DNA of 64,000 bases from Apiospora phragmitis (Eukaryota > Ascomycota > Sordariomycetes > Amphisphaeriales > Apiosporaceae): the NCBI GenBank assembly GCA_038363925.1, contig JAQQWL010000007.1, forward strand, positions 1,984,001 through 2,048,000. The letters are read 5' to 3'. The position numbers were made by a program, and so were the translations under genes. Below the pieces are notes generated by a model. It worked only from the letters and a program-made list of their open reading frames with translations, did no database searches and was not told where the DNA came from. This document shows, in pieces, positions 47,587 through 60,300 of this stretch. The first letter of the stretch is position 1; each line of letters opens with the position of its first letter.

Positions 47587-49373
47587 TTTGCTCCCATGTA
47601 AATTTCTCGCATCTGTTTCTCAAGGTCGGGGAACCCTGGACTTGCCGATTTGAGCTTGTTTATCCCACCTTGTCGGCTCGCGAGTTCATGCAATCCTGCG
47701 TGCCAGGGCGCCTACAACGGCATTTACCACTCTGTCATAAAAGATAGTGGTACGTCGAAGCAGTGGCACTTACACACAACCACTGCGACAACACGAGACC
47801 CGATTATCTGGATAACGCAACTCGGAGTGGACTGAATATCGCTAGCTACCTACATGAAATACGACATACTCATGCTGATGTGACACCTGTTGGTTCAATC
47901 AGAGTTTATACGCGCGATCGAATAGACGCTGTTTGTTCCAACATATGATCTGGCGGCGGCGTCTATCGTGCACTGTTCGTATCTGGGTACCTGACGGTAC
48001 ATGTCGGACGTTGCTCGAGCGATTCTGTCTCTTATTGCATGGGCAGCAATTATCTGGATTAATAAGGCTAAGCCCCTGGATGATCCATGCCTCTTTGATA
48101 TCGGCTTGAGTAGGATATCGTCACAGACCTCCATTTCATCGACTTTTCAACCACGTCAACCATCTGGTGGCGATCGCCGCCCTCCCTGATTGAGCTGCAG
48201 TGCCCTATGGTCGATCTCTGCATTTGCGCGACGGACGACGGTTACGCAACTTGCACTACAGGTGGATAAGTTATGTCAATACTAATGTATGTATGTGCAT
48301 GTGTGTATGCTCAATGTTTTGCAGAAGTCGCTGCCCACCCACCGCTTTTCCTGAACTAGCAGCAAACAGAAGGAGAGTATCGGAGCCTGTGCTCCATTGA
48401 AAACCCCGTTCAGGGTCCCCCGTTCGTCGTCTTTTTGGGACCGACTCCATCACATTACACATCATCACACATTTCACCATTCGCTGGCTCGCTTGCAGCC
48501 GGCCGCCAGTCTTTCATCCCCCCTTATTAGAACCCGGTATGGATGTAGCTAGTCAAGGCGGTTTGGATGCAACTATGGGGCCGTCGCCTAGTAGGTGTGC
48601 GTGGTGGGCAGATAGGTGAGATTGATGGTTTTCACAGCCGCGAGGTGCGCGGACAAGAGCGCGGTGGCACAGCCCATGCAACATTGCCCAGCCCTGCAGA
48701 GGCCATATCTCCAGTTTTCCCTTATCCACCTCTGTTTTCCCCGGCATGGATGGATGGCTCAAGCTCCTCCTCCACCTGATCGACTCCTTGTAGGGATGAA
48801 TCTAGGAACTACCTACTAGGAACTGGCTACTATAGGGCAATAATGTAGCAGGGTATCGGAGCATGGAGGTATGTTCGTTTCGGTATGTATGCCCGTACGT
48901 CCTTTGCATTGAACCCGACCTTTCAATGTCGTATCTGTCTCCCTCTTCCCCTCTGCGCGTATGCCTCTCTTCTCACATATCGAGTGACAACTGACATTGA
49001 CACTGGCATCGATCCATTTTTTCCACAAGGCAAATATAGCGACAGGGGCTGGCAGGGGAGGGGGCGTGTCCTATCAAATCAATGCGAGATAGGGTCGTCC
49101 CACTCCTCCCCTGTCCATACCTCGTTGATCCATTTTTAACGAACCTCCGAACACCTTTTGAAGCCACACACCACCTCTTTCGGTTTAACTCACGACCCTG
49201 GACGGGTTGATGATTGCCTACCTTGGTAGATTACCATGGTGGCATCTCTGATGTATCCTTGGATCTGGCAATTCCAGTGGCCGCAGTGAACGTAGTGGGC
49301 TTTTTGGACGGGTGAAGTCGAGCGAGCCCGCGACCAGGCAAATCTCGACTTTACTCTCCCAGAAGAACGCCTA

Positions 49374-49430
49374 CCTGCCTGCCTGCCTGCCCTGCCTGCC
49401 CTGCCTGCCCTGCCTGCCCTGCCTGCCCTG
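49374..49430. repeat. CCTG / CCTGCCTGC minisatellite
   Basis: Two CCTG units are followed by five exact copies of the 9-bp unit CCTGCCTGC at 49382-49426, then a partial copy. The array has no spacers and is therefore not CRISPR-like. Confidence 0.93.
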
Positions 49431-51326
49431 CCTGGCTGGATTTCTCCGCCGGAGCATCATTGTCTACCTGAATCACGCAAAATGCGTGGGGTAGGGGGCT
49501 ACCCTACCTACCCAGTACCTCTCTTTTCCAGGTTTTTCGCCGCAGCCTTTCTTCTCTCGCTTCTGCAGAAGGAACCGACTAACCTGGCAGTCGTGTCATG
49601 GAGAATCCGTTGTCCACTCAGCCTGTCCACAATGTCGACTTACAGCCCAGCTTTTCCTCCTCATTTCCATGGAGATGACAGAAGAACAATTGAGTATACT
49701 CAATCCTTAATAAGCGCTCCTAGTGGAGCTGTCTTGACTGCAGGAACACAAACGTTCAGGCCGTCTCTGGCGCATTGTCAGGCATGCCGCCACACACAAA
49801 GTGACCAATCTCAGCTCGCTGCGGGTCGCGCAACCTCGAGCCGAAAGAATTCTATCCAGTCACGGCTGCACAGGCGCGGTGGAGAGGCTTACTACCGTCT
49901 CCAATGATCCTTGCACCCGGCCTGGCCTCTCTATCCGTCGTGGTCCAAGTCTAGTTTCCTCCTCGCCCTTTGCCGAGTTCCTCCCCACGCTCTCTAACGG
50001 TGTAGTGCTTGGGTCCTGATCCTCCCGTCTCCTGCTCCCATGCAGAAAATGAAATGCCATTTTGCCCGACTTCTTCAACCCTCGGGACAACCTCTCTTGC
50101 TAAGTAGTCAAGGTTCCCCTCCATATGTTCCCTCTTGAGACCGTCTGGCTCTATACCTCTCGCCTGTCCATTGAAAGCTTGCTAGGTGCGCACAGCCTAC
50201 ATAATCGGAGAGATAATGTGGTCTGCGGTAACCGTAACACATGAGACTCAGATCAGAATCTTTGTTCTCTTGTTTTGGTTCTCCAGGTCGCAGCGGCCGT
50301 GCAGGCTGTGCATGCTGTGTATGATCGCCAGCTACGTACACCACGTCTTTGGGTCGAGAACTAATACGTACCCTGCATAACCCATCCCGACACGCATATA
50401 AGATGTGTCGTGAGCACAGCTTCCCTGCTCGTCAAGTACCTATCACGGCGGGTTTAGGGCTCCAAGTACCCGTGTGGATACCTGTGCACAGTGTGCGAGC
50501 TCTGGATGCCATCAGTCGATGCTGGGAACTGGATACATTGCGCTTAATTTGCATATCCTGGCCGAGATAAACGGGCAGTGGAGTAGTCTACCACTCGATA
50601 TACTACCCTGTCTGCCCTACGTCTTCCCTGGTAGGGTTCGACTTAAAGCTCTCTACCCGAAGTGGTCCTGATTTACCATACATGTATACCCTACCCGTCG
50701 CCAAACTTTGCTAAGCCCTGTTCTACCATGCCAATCATGTTTGTCTCTGGCGCTTATGCCTTCATGATGAGCAAGTCGGCAGGCCTGCGTGAGGACCATG
50801 AGGAGCTATTCCACCCCATCTTTTCTGTATATATGTACGTCCTGAATAGCTCGGCACAGGGGGAGGGGTATCCCCAAGTGACCACACAGCGGCTATCTGT
50901 ACATGGGGTGTGCCACCTGTATAGTCTCGGGAGTACTCGTGTACTCGTGGTGTGGCCAGACTCCGTACCCCCTTCCAGGCCTGCCACCCCTGTTGCTGGT
51001 GACCCATGTAGCTTCCCCGGTACATGATCATCTATCGAGCTCGTATCCCTGTAGGTATCGAGGAAGTAGAGCAACACCTTGAAAGTAAAGCATCGATGTA
51101 GCTTTAAGAAGTATCCAATCCACTCGCTACCTTCTCCGCCTCGGCATGACCTACAAAGACCCATGGATACCGGGCTTCCTCCTTTCATGATATAATCCAT
51201 CTTCTCTCATGCTCTCTTTTGCATTGCTCTTGACATTATCGAGACATATTCTTCCCAGATTTTTGTATTTGAACCCCCAAGAGAACTCTCATCTCTCGTT
51301 CTGTGAAGTCACTTCCAACACAACCC

Positions 51327-53330
51327 ATGTGCCAAATCGCATCTCAGGCATCAGTCACCCCTCGATTTGGTGCTGCCTCAGATAGAGACTGCTGTGCATC
51401 TGACAACTCGGATCTGTGCGAGCATAATCGACTAGCCATCAAACTCAAGATGGGAGAGCACGTACACCTACAGCCCAGGCAGGTTCAACCCAGCGACAGT
51501 GGTTCGCGTGAATCGAGTCTATCTGAAGAGGGACGACCCTCGTCAATACCTACGACCGTTGCCTATACTACCCAAGACCAGGCCGTGGCCTACTCTACCG
51601 TAAGTCTATATAGTTGGCGATCCCCCCTCCATGGCTTGACAGGGCAGATGACTCATTTCCCCCCTTCAGGCCTCCCCATTCAGCACATATATGTCTTATG
51701 ATTCCTCTCTTCCCACTCCTGTTTCCGTGGCTCGTTCCCCATCAGAAGACGCTCCCAACAAGATGGCGAATATATATGCACAGGGAGTAAACAGATCCCA
51801 GCAACCCACTCCCACCATACCGTCGCGGCGTGACAGCGGCTGGTTCAGCAATGCGAACCAGCAAATGAACATGCCTCCCAGCCAGGCCTCGTCGCCCATG
51901 ACCATGAACTCGACCAGTACTGGCATGTTAGGAATCCATGGACTTGAGACGTCTCATTCACCCGAAGGCACGGACATGGTGTCTTCATCAGAACAGCCCT
52001 ACTGGGGTGCGTTCACCGTCTCAGAGACAGGACACCAAGACGATATATCTCCTCCTGCAATGGCAAATTCCGGCCTATACGGTAACTGCAACTCAACACT
52101 GCCACACGTGGGAGCCACACGATCTCCTTAGGAGTAACGCTATGTTTTCTTCTCCACCAATGGGCATCTCGACAACGTCAGCACCCGTACCAATACTTCA
52201 AAGCACACCGGGCATGTCATCCATGCATGATTTCCATTCGATGGGAGGCTTGGGCAGCAACTCTACGCCATACCTTCCCATCACCACCAGCCACTACGTT
52301 GCCCCCGCAAAATCCCACAGAAAGGCGCCAAAGTCGCGGCAAAGGAAGCGGCGAGAGTCCAAGCAAGGCTCTAACAACGAAGGGTCCGGCAGCGGTGCTA
52401 CTGCCAGGTCGAACGCCAGGAACCCACGCAGCCTTGCCCTTGTACCCCCAGAAATGAGGATGAGACTCAACGATAAAGCCAAACCAGCGGACCACGAGCT
52501 TATCGAGCTCGTGTACAAATACGGCGACCTAAAGGGCACGAATATGTGGGAGTCTGTCGCCAGGGAGTTTGGTGAGGACCACCCCGAAATGGATCGGGCA
52601 GCCCTGCAAATGCGAGTAGTTCGTGCCGTGCACAGATACGCTATATGGCCCGAGAGTGAAGTAAGTAACCCTTTTTCAGCTATGTCTGCTTCGACGACTT
52701 GGCAAGTACTCACATCCCTTACAGAAAGAGTTACTTCGCAAAGCCGAAGAAGAATACGAGAATCGCCGGATCACAGAGATCCTTAAGATCTTCCGCGACC
52801 TGGGAGGGGCTCAGAACTGGAAGATTGAAACCCCACATGTAGCGAAGCAATTGATCGAATTGGGAATCGACGCGTTCGACCCCGAGTTCGACCCCAAGAA
52901 GGCTAGACGCCGACGCAAGATGAGCAGCCGTCGCCGTAACTGCACCACCAGTGCTCTATATGACCCGACTTCTATGAACCAGTACCTGAATGACTCGGTA
53001 CTCTACGACGAAGACGACCACATGAGTGGGCTCGAACATCACAACGCAGTCAAGCTCAGCGAGGAAGATGATGAACGCCTCTTCTCCCACTACCTCAAGG
53101 AGGAGACGCAGAGCCCACAGCCAGACTCCTCACTGCAAGACATCCCGCAAAACCGGGCGTTATACCCCCAACCGAGCCCCGAGATGTCCATGGGCCAGTC
53201 CCGGAGCGAACAAGTCGCGCGGCAGGCTTGCGATCACATTATCCACCAACAACACCACAACAACATCTACATGCCCCATCACCAAGAGGCTTTATCATCG
53301 AACAACCAACAGCGCCCTCGTATGCGTTAG
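51327..53330 (+). CDS. Unrecognised fungal regulator with a possible Myb/SANT-like core (four exons)
   Basis: Proposed exons are 51327-51599, 51670-52081, 52182-52660 and 52725-53330, all in frame, giving about 589 residues. Residues 1-270 are Ser/Thr/Pro/Gln-rich and likely disordered. A basic stretch (KSHRKAPKSRQRKRRESK) follows. The core is conserved-looking: LVPPEMRMRLNDKAKPADHE, then ELVYKYGDLKGTNMWESVAR, then ALQMRVVRAVHRYAIWPESE and KELLRKAEEEYENRRITEI. The helix and tryptophan spacing resembles a degenerate Myb/SANT or helix-turn-helix unit, but this is inference. A second basic patch (KKARRRRKMSSRRR) and a His/Gln-rich tail end the protein. The second intron (GTAACT...CGTCAG, 100 bp) is the least certain and is needed for frame. 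I cannot name the family; a nuclear regulator is my best guess. Confidence 0.7.
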
Positions 53331-54781
53331 CAACTCAGGCCAGCTTCTTTCCCCCTTCAAGCATTCATCACACACCGGGGTATAAAGGCGTTTGTATAGT
53401 CATAGTCGATACCCATCGACAAGCATCGCGATCAGACACATTAGCTTCAATGCACCTTCTTAGAGCGGCCAGCACCCCGGACATCTCAGTATTGTTTTTA
53501 CCCAGAAAGATACCTCATTTCTGCACAGTCAGATCTACTCGAATTCCAACGGCGTTTTGGGGACCGACTTTTTTTCTACATGGGGCGGCTCATCCTGTAT
53601 GGCTTATATGGGCTTGTTTTTGTCATACAATCATCATTCCTTTGAGGTTGTTTTTACTACTAGGCATGTGGGAGATGGGAGGCGATTGAATCAGCGCCTG
53701 TCGATTTGTCTTTATTTTTATCTTTTTTGCTTAGTGAAAGGCCTACCTCCGATGAGGCCGGGAAAAGCAGAGCAATGCACATTGGCAAACCTGCCGCAGG
53801 GGACGAAATTGATAGATTCAATACATCTCCAATCTCAGATAGCAAGAATTCTAAGCGAGCAGAAATTCACTGTGGGCCATTAGATTTGCTTCGAAACCCC
53901 TGATCCTGGACGTACAGCAAACGAATGCAGTGCCGGATTCGCATTGAAGAGTCCATGTTGAGATGTATGGCAACGCTAGCAACCTTCTTGAACTCCTTGC
54001 GTCAAAGTCCATGTACGGAGTACATGAGTTGTCTTTGGTGCCCATGTAAAGAGAATTGCAAACAGCATTGCGTGTCTGCCACTTCCCTAATCGGCGCTCG
54101 CTCTCGCATAAAGGCCTTGGTAGTCTTGTTGTCCGTGCCCCTTCTCTGGCACTAATCAGGCTCTATGGCTGCATCTACATCTACATTGGTATCCAAGTAT
54201 ATAATGTGGCTTGTCAGAGATAGATACAGGTTGCATATGTATGCACTGAGTGACATTTTGGTACGTAGCAAACAGCCCAACGGGCGTGTGTACCCCCTCC
54301 TCCTCACGCCTACGTTTGATGAAGAACGAAAACAAGGGGTCTGGATCGTACATGAGGGTGTGAGAAATGTATGTGGCACATTTCCATTTGAGTGTTTCGC
54401 GCGCCATTGAGGGGAGGGTCGGCCAGGGAGGGGGGGCAGCGGGCAGAGAGAAACAAAGCGAAAGCAGGAATTACGCGTAGCAAACATCTGCAGCGGTTGC
54501 GCAAAGATGACGGAGGAAAGGGGGCTCGGTGGTGGCGCCAGCCCGCGTGTTTGCAGGATACAAGCTGCTTCTGGCAAGAAAGTGGCAGTCTCATCTCGGC
54601 CGGCAGTGAGGCAGAAGGCGTTAAGTCTCTCTCCCTGCATGCGATAGGCAAGTAAGAAGGTAGTAAATTCAAGTGACTGGATGTTTTGGGCCACGTGCAG
54701 AACGGATCCAGTGACTCGGGTAAGGTGCGAGCAACCTTGAATGCCTGAATCAAGTGCGACAAAGACAAGACATAATTCACC

Positions 54782-54782
<1 letters not shown>

Positions 54783-54824
<42 letters not shown>
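54783..54824. repeat. (TC)21 microsatellite
   Basis: Twenty-one TC units are present. Confidence 0.93.
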
Positions 54825-54828
<4 letters not shown>

Positions 54829-57283
54829 GCTCGCTTCTCTCTCCACTGCGAGAATCGTAGTGGAGGGTGGGCAGGCACTACACGACACGGTACGGTACGG
54901 ATCACGGTAGCTATTCTGTAGAGTGATGGGTCGGGGAAGAAAGGCAGACGAGGGTAGAAGACGTACGATTCGATGGAGCAAGGTGACGAATCAGGCTATT
55001 CATTCGCCAGGGCATCCATCTTGGAGTAATGACTGTCGCGCGCGTCGGCGTCTTTTTTTCCCTCCTCGTCGCGGTAGGTATGGTCTGCTCCTTGGGGGGC
55101 TCACCTTAGCGCTGGCTCCCACGCGGCCGGTAAATTGTAGAACCAAGCGAGCAATGCAATGCGGCACGACCACTACCACTACTACTCCCATACCATGACC
55201 ATAACCCTCCCGACCCACGAGCGAACCATGCAAAACGTGAAAGTGAATCATATCAGCAAATCTGTATGCGGGAATGCGGTTCCTGTCACCTAGGTATGCC
55301 GACCCCCCCCCAATACAATACAAACACTGAAGCACATAATCAATCTGCTCAACGTCCAAGCACGAATCATTGGCCGTGCCACGGCAGGAGCATTAACCGC
55401 AAGAGCACGCAATGCGACAGCAACTGGGGGCGTTGAGGCGACACAATCAATTCCCCATTGCATATTTGGCATGATGATCAACAGCGAGCAAATCCATAAG
55501 TACTCAGGATTGACCGACTCGTCACAAATGGGTTTTGGTCATTCCCTACTTCCCCAAAGTACGACACCTCTCTATCTTGGCAGTTCTGACGTCGCCTACT
55601 TGTTCCGTGGTATGTGCTATAAAAGTCCCCACCTTAGGTCAAGTATATGTCTGATGTAACCGAAGCCGGGGTTCCTCATACCCAGATGCGTAAAGTACTA
55701 CGACTGCTAAAAGACGTAAGCAGTAAGCAGCAAGTAGGATGCCGTCTCTGGACAGTGCCTCGTCCTTGCAACCCAGCGAACCACGAGTCGAATAGACTGA
55801 TCAAGGTGCTGACGCTGACATAGCCCATCCGCCTGTCCGAGGCCAAGAAGGGGAAGAGCGCCCAAGCTTCTTTGCAGCACAGTCTGACAGTCGGAGTGGG
55901 ATTTGGAGGTATCCTGGACCTGGACAGGGCTGTTCCGCCGGCGCGCCCCACGAAACTTCTCACCTTGCTGCTTGCCAGGGGTTGGCCCGCGTCAAAGCAG
56001 CACCAAAGGTCCAAACACACACCTTGACACCCCATCCGTCACTAACACTTTCTCCGTATTTTCGGGTCCGAATTGGCTACCTTATTAGGTGGTATGGTAG
56101 GGCTATCCAAGTGTATAGCAGGTCAAGGCCGGAATCGATATCGGGGAGGATCATCAAAGCACGATGACGGTGAATTCTGCCCACAATCACATCGCATCGC
56201 ATTACATCTCATCTCACTCACCGGCTCTTCCATCGTGGAGGAATCGGAGCGAAAGGGCAAGCAAGGTACCACTACTCCGTACACTACACTACACCACTTG
56301 TACATCTTTTGGACAGGGCTGATATGCTATTGATGCACTAGATTCGACGTCCTTTCAGAAAGGCAACGTCCTTTTCTCGGTCAGAAAGGCCAGTATCAGG
56401 TCTGAGCACACCTTGACCCCCAAAGTCTACATATTCCTTGTCCTGGTCCTTGCTGGTCCCGTCTGCGCATCGCTCCATACTAATATCAAATGGGCACTAC
56501 TGCTGCAATGTAAAAGTGCAGTCGTCTGTTTATTCCCTTGCCAGCTTAGAGCTGCCGCCTTCGAGGCAGGTCGGCTTAATAACCCTTCGGTCGATCTTGG
56601 GTTGATCAACGTTCGGGTTTAACAGCTGTCGTGTGTTGCGTTGTCGTGGATGTCGTGTCACACAACACAACACCGCCCACGAGACTTGTTATGCGACTTC
56701 GCCTCAGTTTTCCCAAATCGTCCTGATGTCTCTACTGTATACGTCTGATGACGCAGTCCGGGCCAATAGGGACGAAGGAACGGCAGCAGCAGGATGAACA
56801 GCAGCAACTTAGGCCGGGTAGTGACCCAGAACTGGCCCTTAGGTCCGCGTTGCCGTTATTATCCAGACACCATGGACAAGGAAACCTCAAGGGTCATGAC
56901 TCATGATTCGTGGGGCATGGATCGTCACCGTATTGCTTACTCAAGGTATAGACTCTTGTAATGATTCTCTCGCCGTTTCAATGGCATAGTGGCCGAGGGA
57001 CGGAACCTAAATCCCTGCAAAGTCCTTTATACAGCTTGATCAATTGGTCCAGACGTTGCATATCGCCTGATGCAAGTAGAAACCCTGGCTCGGCCATGCA
57101 GCTCAAAGTTGTACCCCGAGTAGCTGGGACGCCTAGTTTGTGAACCCCACCGTAGGGCAGGTTTTGTGCCGCCTTCCCCAAGCTAGAAAAAACAAACGAG
57201 CATATTCTTATCCAGATCGCAGGCTCTTTCACTACCAACAGCAGCCATATAAACGGTTAGAGGCGGGCCCTACTGCTAATAAC

Positions 57284-57301
57284 TGACTACTTAAGTAGTC
57301 A
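57284..57301. repeat. 18-bp perfect palindrome
   Basis: TGACTACTTAAGTAGTCA reads identically on both strands. It lies in a gene-poor block, and its function is unknown. Confidence 0.9.
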
Positions 57302-60300
57302 AGTTTGCTGCTTCCTTGTACGGTGTCTGCACGGCATTAACGATGTATTGGATGAGAGGAAACGAACAACTGTGATTCGCTGTCGACAGAGCCGAAACTC
57401 GAGTCCACTCCCCTGGGACTGGGGAACCTTCACGGCAGCGAAATTGTTGTCATCCAATCCCGAGTTGCCGAGCTCAGGGAAGCTTGGGATTCTGGGTGGC
57501 ACAACGTCAAGCACCCGAGCATCCAATGCCACCCACGGCTGGATACAATGCATTATATAATACCAACAGTTACCAGATCGTTCCAAATGACACACCAGAG
57601 AGAGTGGGAGGACCAGGTCCGCCAGATGGAAAGCGTAGAAAGAGGAAAAGAGGATGAGAGGGCGGCCCGTCGAACGCCTCCCTACCCCCTAATCTGCAAT
57701 GTGAATGCAACGCTCTGCCAATTGGTCGATAGCACTCACCGTCGTCGCCACACGGCGCCTTGAGGTAAAGGTTATTGTGACGACTTCCCGTGACCGTCAC
57801 GCACCTTGAAGGACATGTGATAGCGAGAAAGACACACGCACAAGTCATGAGGGTTCATCATCAAAGTCCTAGATTTCGACTCTTGTAGTGTGATTTTCAA
57901 CGACCCCTTATCTCGGTTGCGGCATACGGCAGTGATGGATAATCTTCGACAACTACACCTGCGCCCCCTGGTCTGGTACGATATGGATCAAATCAGCCCG
58001 AGAAGCGCTAAGCCCTAGAAGAGCTCTCTACATATTGTTTTTGTCGTCCCCTGTGGTTGAGGATTTCCATTTGGGCTGCTACACTACTGGGAGGGCCCTC
58101 GTGGGCACCTCGTTGTCGGCTATGCATATTTCTTTGGGTGGACAGATTACTATTCCCGTGTCAATCTAAGGCTCTCCCTTGCCTCCTTTGACACGAGCCC
58201 GTTATCTCAACCCCCCGTATGCAAGGCTCACCCGCTGCTAACGCGTTCGAATGAAAGCAAAGTGCCTTTCTTTCAGCCTCCGCCGTTTCAAAGAGTTTCT
58301 GCGTAACACTCGGTTGAGAAGACGCGGTGTGAAAGGCCAGCCTCCCACACCCTGACACCCTTTCCTGCAGCCCACCCACGCACCCCCCCCCCTATTCAAG
58401 GTTTTCTTCAGGCTACTGGGCTCAACCGGCCTGTCGGGCGCGGGCTGTTTACCGAAATTTGGGATCTCTAGATCCAGAAAAAAATGACAACCCCATCCTG
58501 TGAAGGCGAGGTAAGTAGCTAAGCAGGTGAGCTAGCTAGGGTAGCAACTCACTGCCCAATGCAATGTTCTTTCGTATGTGTATGTAGATGCATACCTTCC
58601 TTTCGACAGTGGTAGCCCGTATCCGTTTTTTTTGTCTTTTCGCCTAGTAGTAAGTTGCCACCTACACTGTACGAGCTCTCTCTTTTCCTTATCCATGGGA
58701 GAGAAAGCAAGCAACAGCTAGAAAGGCATGCAAAGCAACTCTACCCGCAGCTTCTCTCCATGTCGCACACAGAACCACATTTTTGCAACCCGGCAGATGA
58801 TCAGACACATACTAATCGGTTTTGAGTGCTTACGAACGAGGCGGAGACGCCAACCTTCTCCTCTGGAGGAGACGATCCGTCCATCCATTCGTAGGCAGAG
58901 CCGGTCTGTTCTTCTCCTTACACTGTTCCTCAGGGGGGTTAAGGAAGTAAGTGGCCTAGTAGCGTAGCTAGCATTATATGAAAGCACAAATACGTCCTTT
59001 CGTCATTCGTGTCGGTGCGCTTAACTGCGCGGAATTTTGATACCTCTTTCATAGTGCGTCATCATGATCATCCGTAGTTAGAAGACACCCGTGACCAGGG
59101 CTATCTGCGTGTTCTCGGGGAAATAGCTGCTAGGCTGCTGCTTGCTGCTCGGACCAGGCACCTTCTACGTATCCAAGGCCATGTTATAGTGGACCAACCA
59201 CGGCTCGAACAAGAAGCTTCCAATGATGTTGACACACATCATATGTCGAGGTATGGGTCAAGATCTCGGTCCCCAGGTTCAGCCTGTAAATCGCGCGTGC
59301 GAGTCTGATGGGACCGACTCCCGGCACCGAGAGATAGCCAGCTACATGAAATGGGGATGTACATACCCAATGCTTGCCCTGGCGGGCAAGCAAGTACTCA
59401 AGAAGTTCATGGCAACTGGTCCTTTCAGAGGTCTAAGTACCGGTTGTGGAATACAGCAATTTACAGTGCAGTGCTAGCCCTTTCGTTCGTGTCAGTAAGT
59501 GCCATTGGGAACTTTTGAAAGGGGGCGAAGTTGTGCTGTTACGAGCCCCCTCATGATACACCCAAGTATAAACGATGTAGTATCCGCCCAAGCCACTTCC
59601 TTCTTTCCCTCGCGTAAAAATAACCGTAGCTTGCTGGCTACATAGGCATGTGAATGTATAGAGCCATGATAGGAAGCTCTGCTGCCGAGGTCTGGCGCAG
59701 AGGCGTGTCGTGGGAGCCCAGGAGTTGGGACTTGTTAACTGTTGTACGTGTTGGATATCTTACTTCTAGATATCGTATTGCGTCCAGATACAGTGATAAT
59801 GCCATGTTGGCTAACTAACACCGCCTCATTGCTGCAGCATACAGGATGCCATTGATGCGTATCTTGAAGAGGCGTAAGGATATATAGCCTTCGCTTGTGG
59901 TTACGTGACCCAACATCAACCAACATTAAACAAGCCTCCTTCAACTTCCGAGTCCTCTTCCTGCCCAGAGACTTCGGGGATGGGCCAAAATCCATGGTGA
60001 TGTACGGATTGGACATGTGCGTTGACTTGTAGCTGTCCCACAGGTGCTTAATGGACTTGATGCAGGTGAAAGCCGGCGAGGGGGAGCGTGAGGACCGCCA
60101 CGAGTTAGACGCTGTGGAAGCCTAGCTCGTTGGGCTGCTCATTCTGGTACTTTGGAGGGATACAGAAACCTCGTGCCTGGAGCTCGTTTGAGTTCAAGTA
60201 CTACTCCTCAGGCCCTGTCTTCTAGATGACATGTTGTTACCAGGAATGCCTCGAGGAATTATTGGCCGCTGGCTAGTCCTATGTCTACGTATTCATATGG

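Larger units (their letters stand above)
41762..51326. other. Gene-poor block of 9.6 kb
   Basis: No gene is supported in this block. Open frames are mostly below 140 codons, overlap on both strands and have no recognisable domains. Local structure includes short tandem repeats at 43048-43074, 43869-43895, 46741-46790, 47565-47586 and 49374-49430, listed separately. I see no transposase, reverse transcriptase, terminal repeat or LTR pair, though very old remnants could not be seen by eye. Confidence 0.45.

Noticed and set aside
49374..49430. Short regular repeat as a possible CRISPR array
   Set aside because: The units are contiguous with no spacers, and the genome is eukaryotic.
41762..51326. 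Possible transposon in the gene-poor block
   Set aside because: I saw no transposase or reverse-transcriptase motif, no LTR pair and no terminal inverted repeats.
54310..54981. 223-codon minus-strand frame
   Set aside because: Its length comes from the TC microsatellite, which has no stops in that frame.
56985..57025. Pol III A-box-like TGGCATAGTGG
   Set aside because: No cloverleaf can be folded around it; a similar fragment near 60440 fails in the same way.
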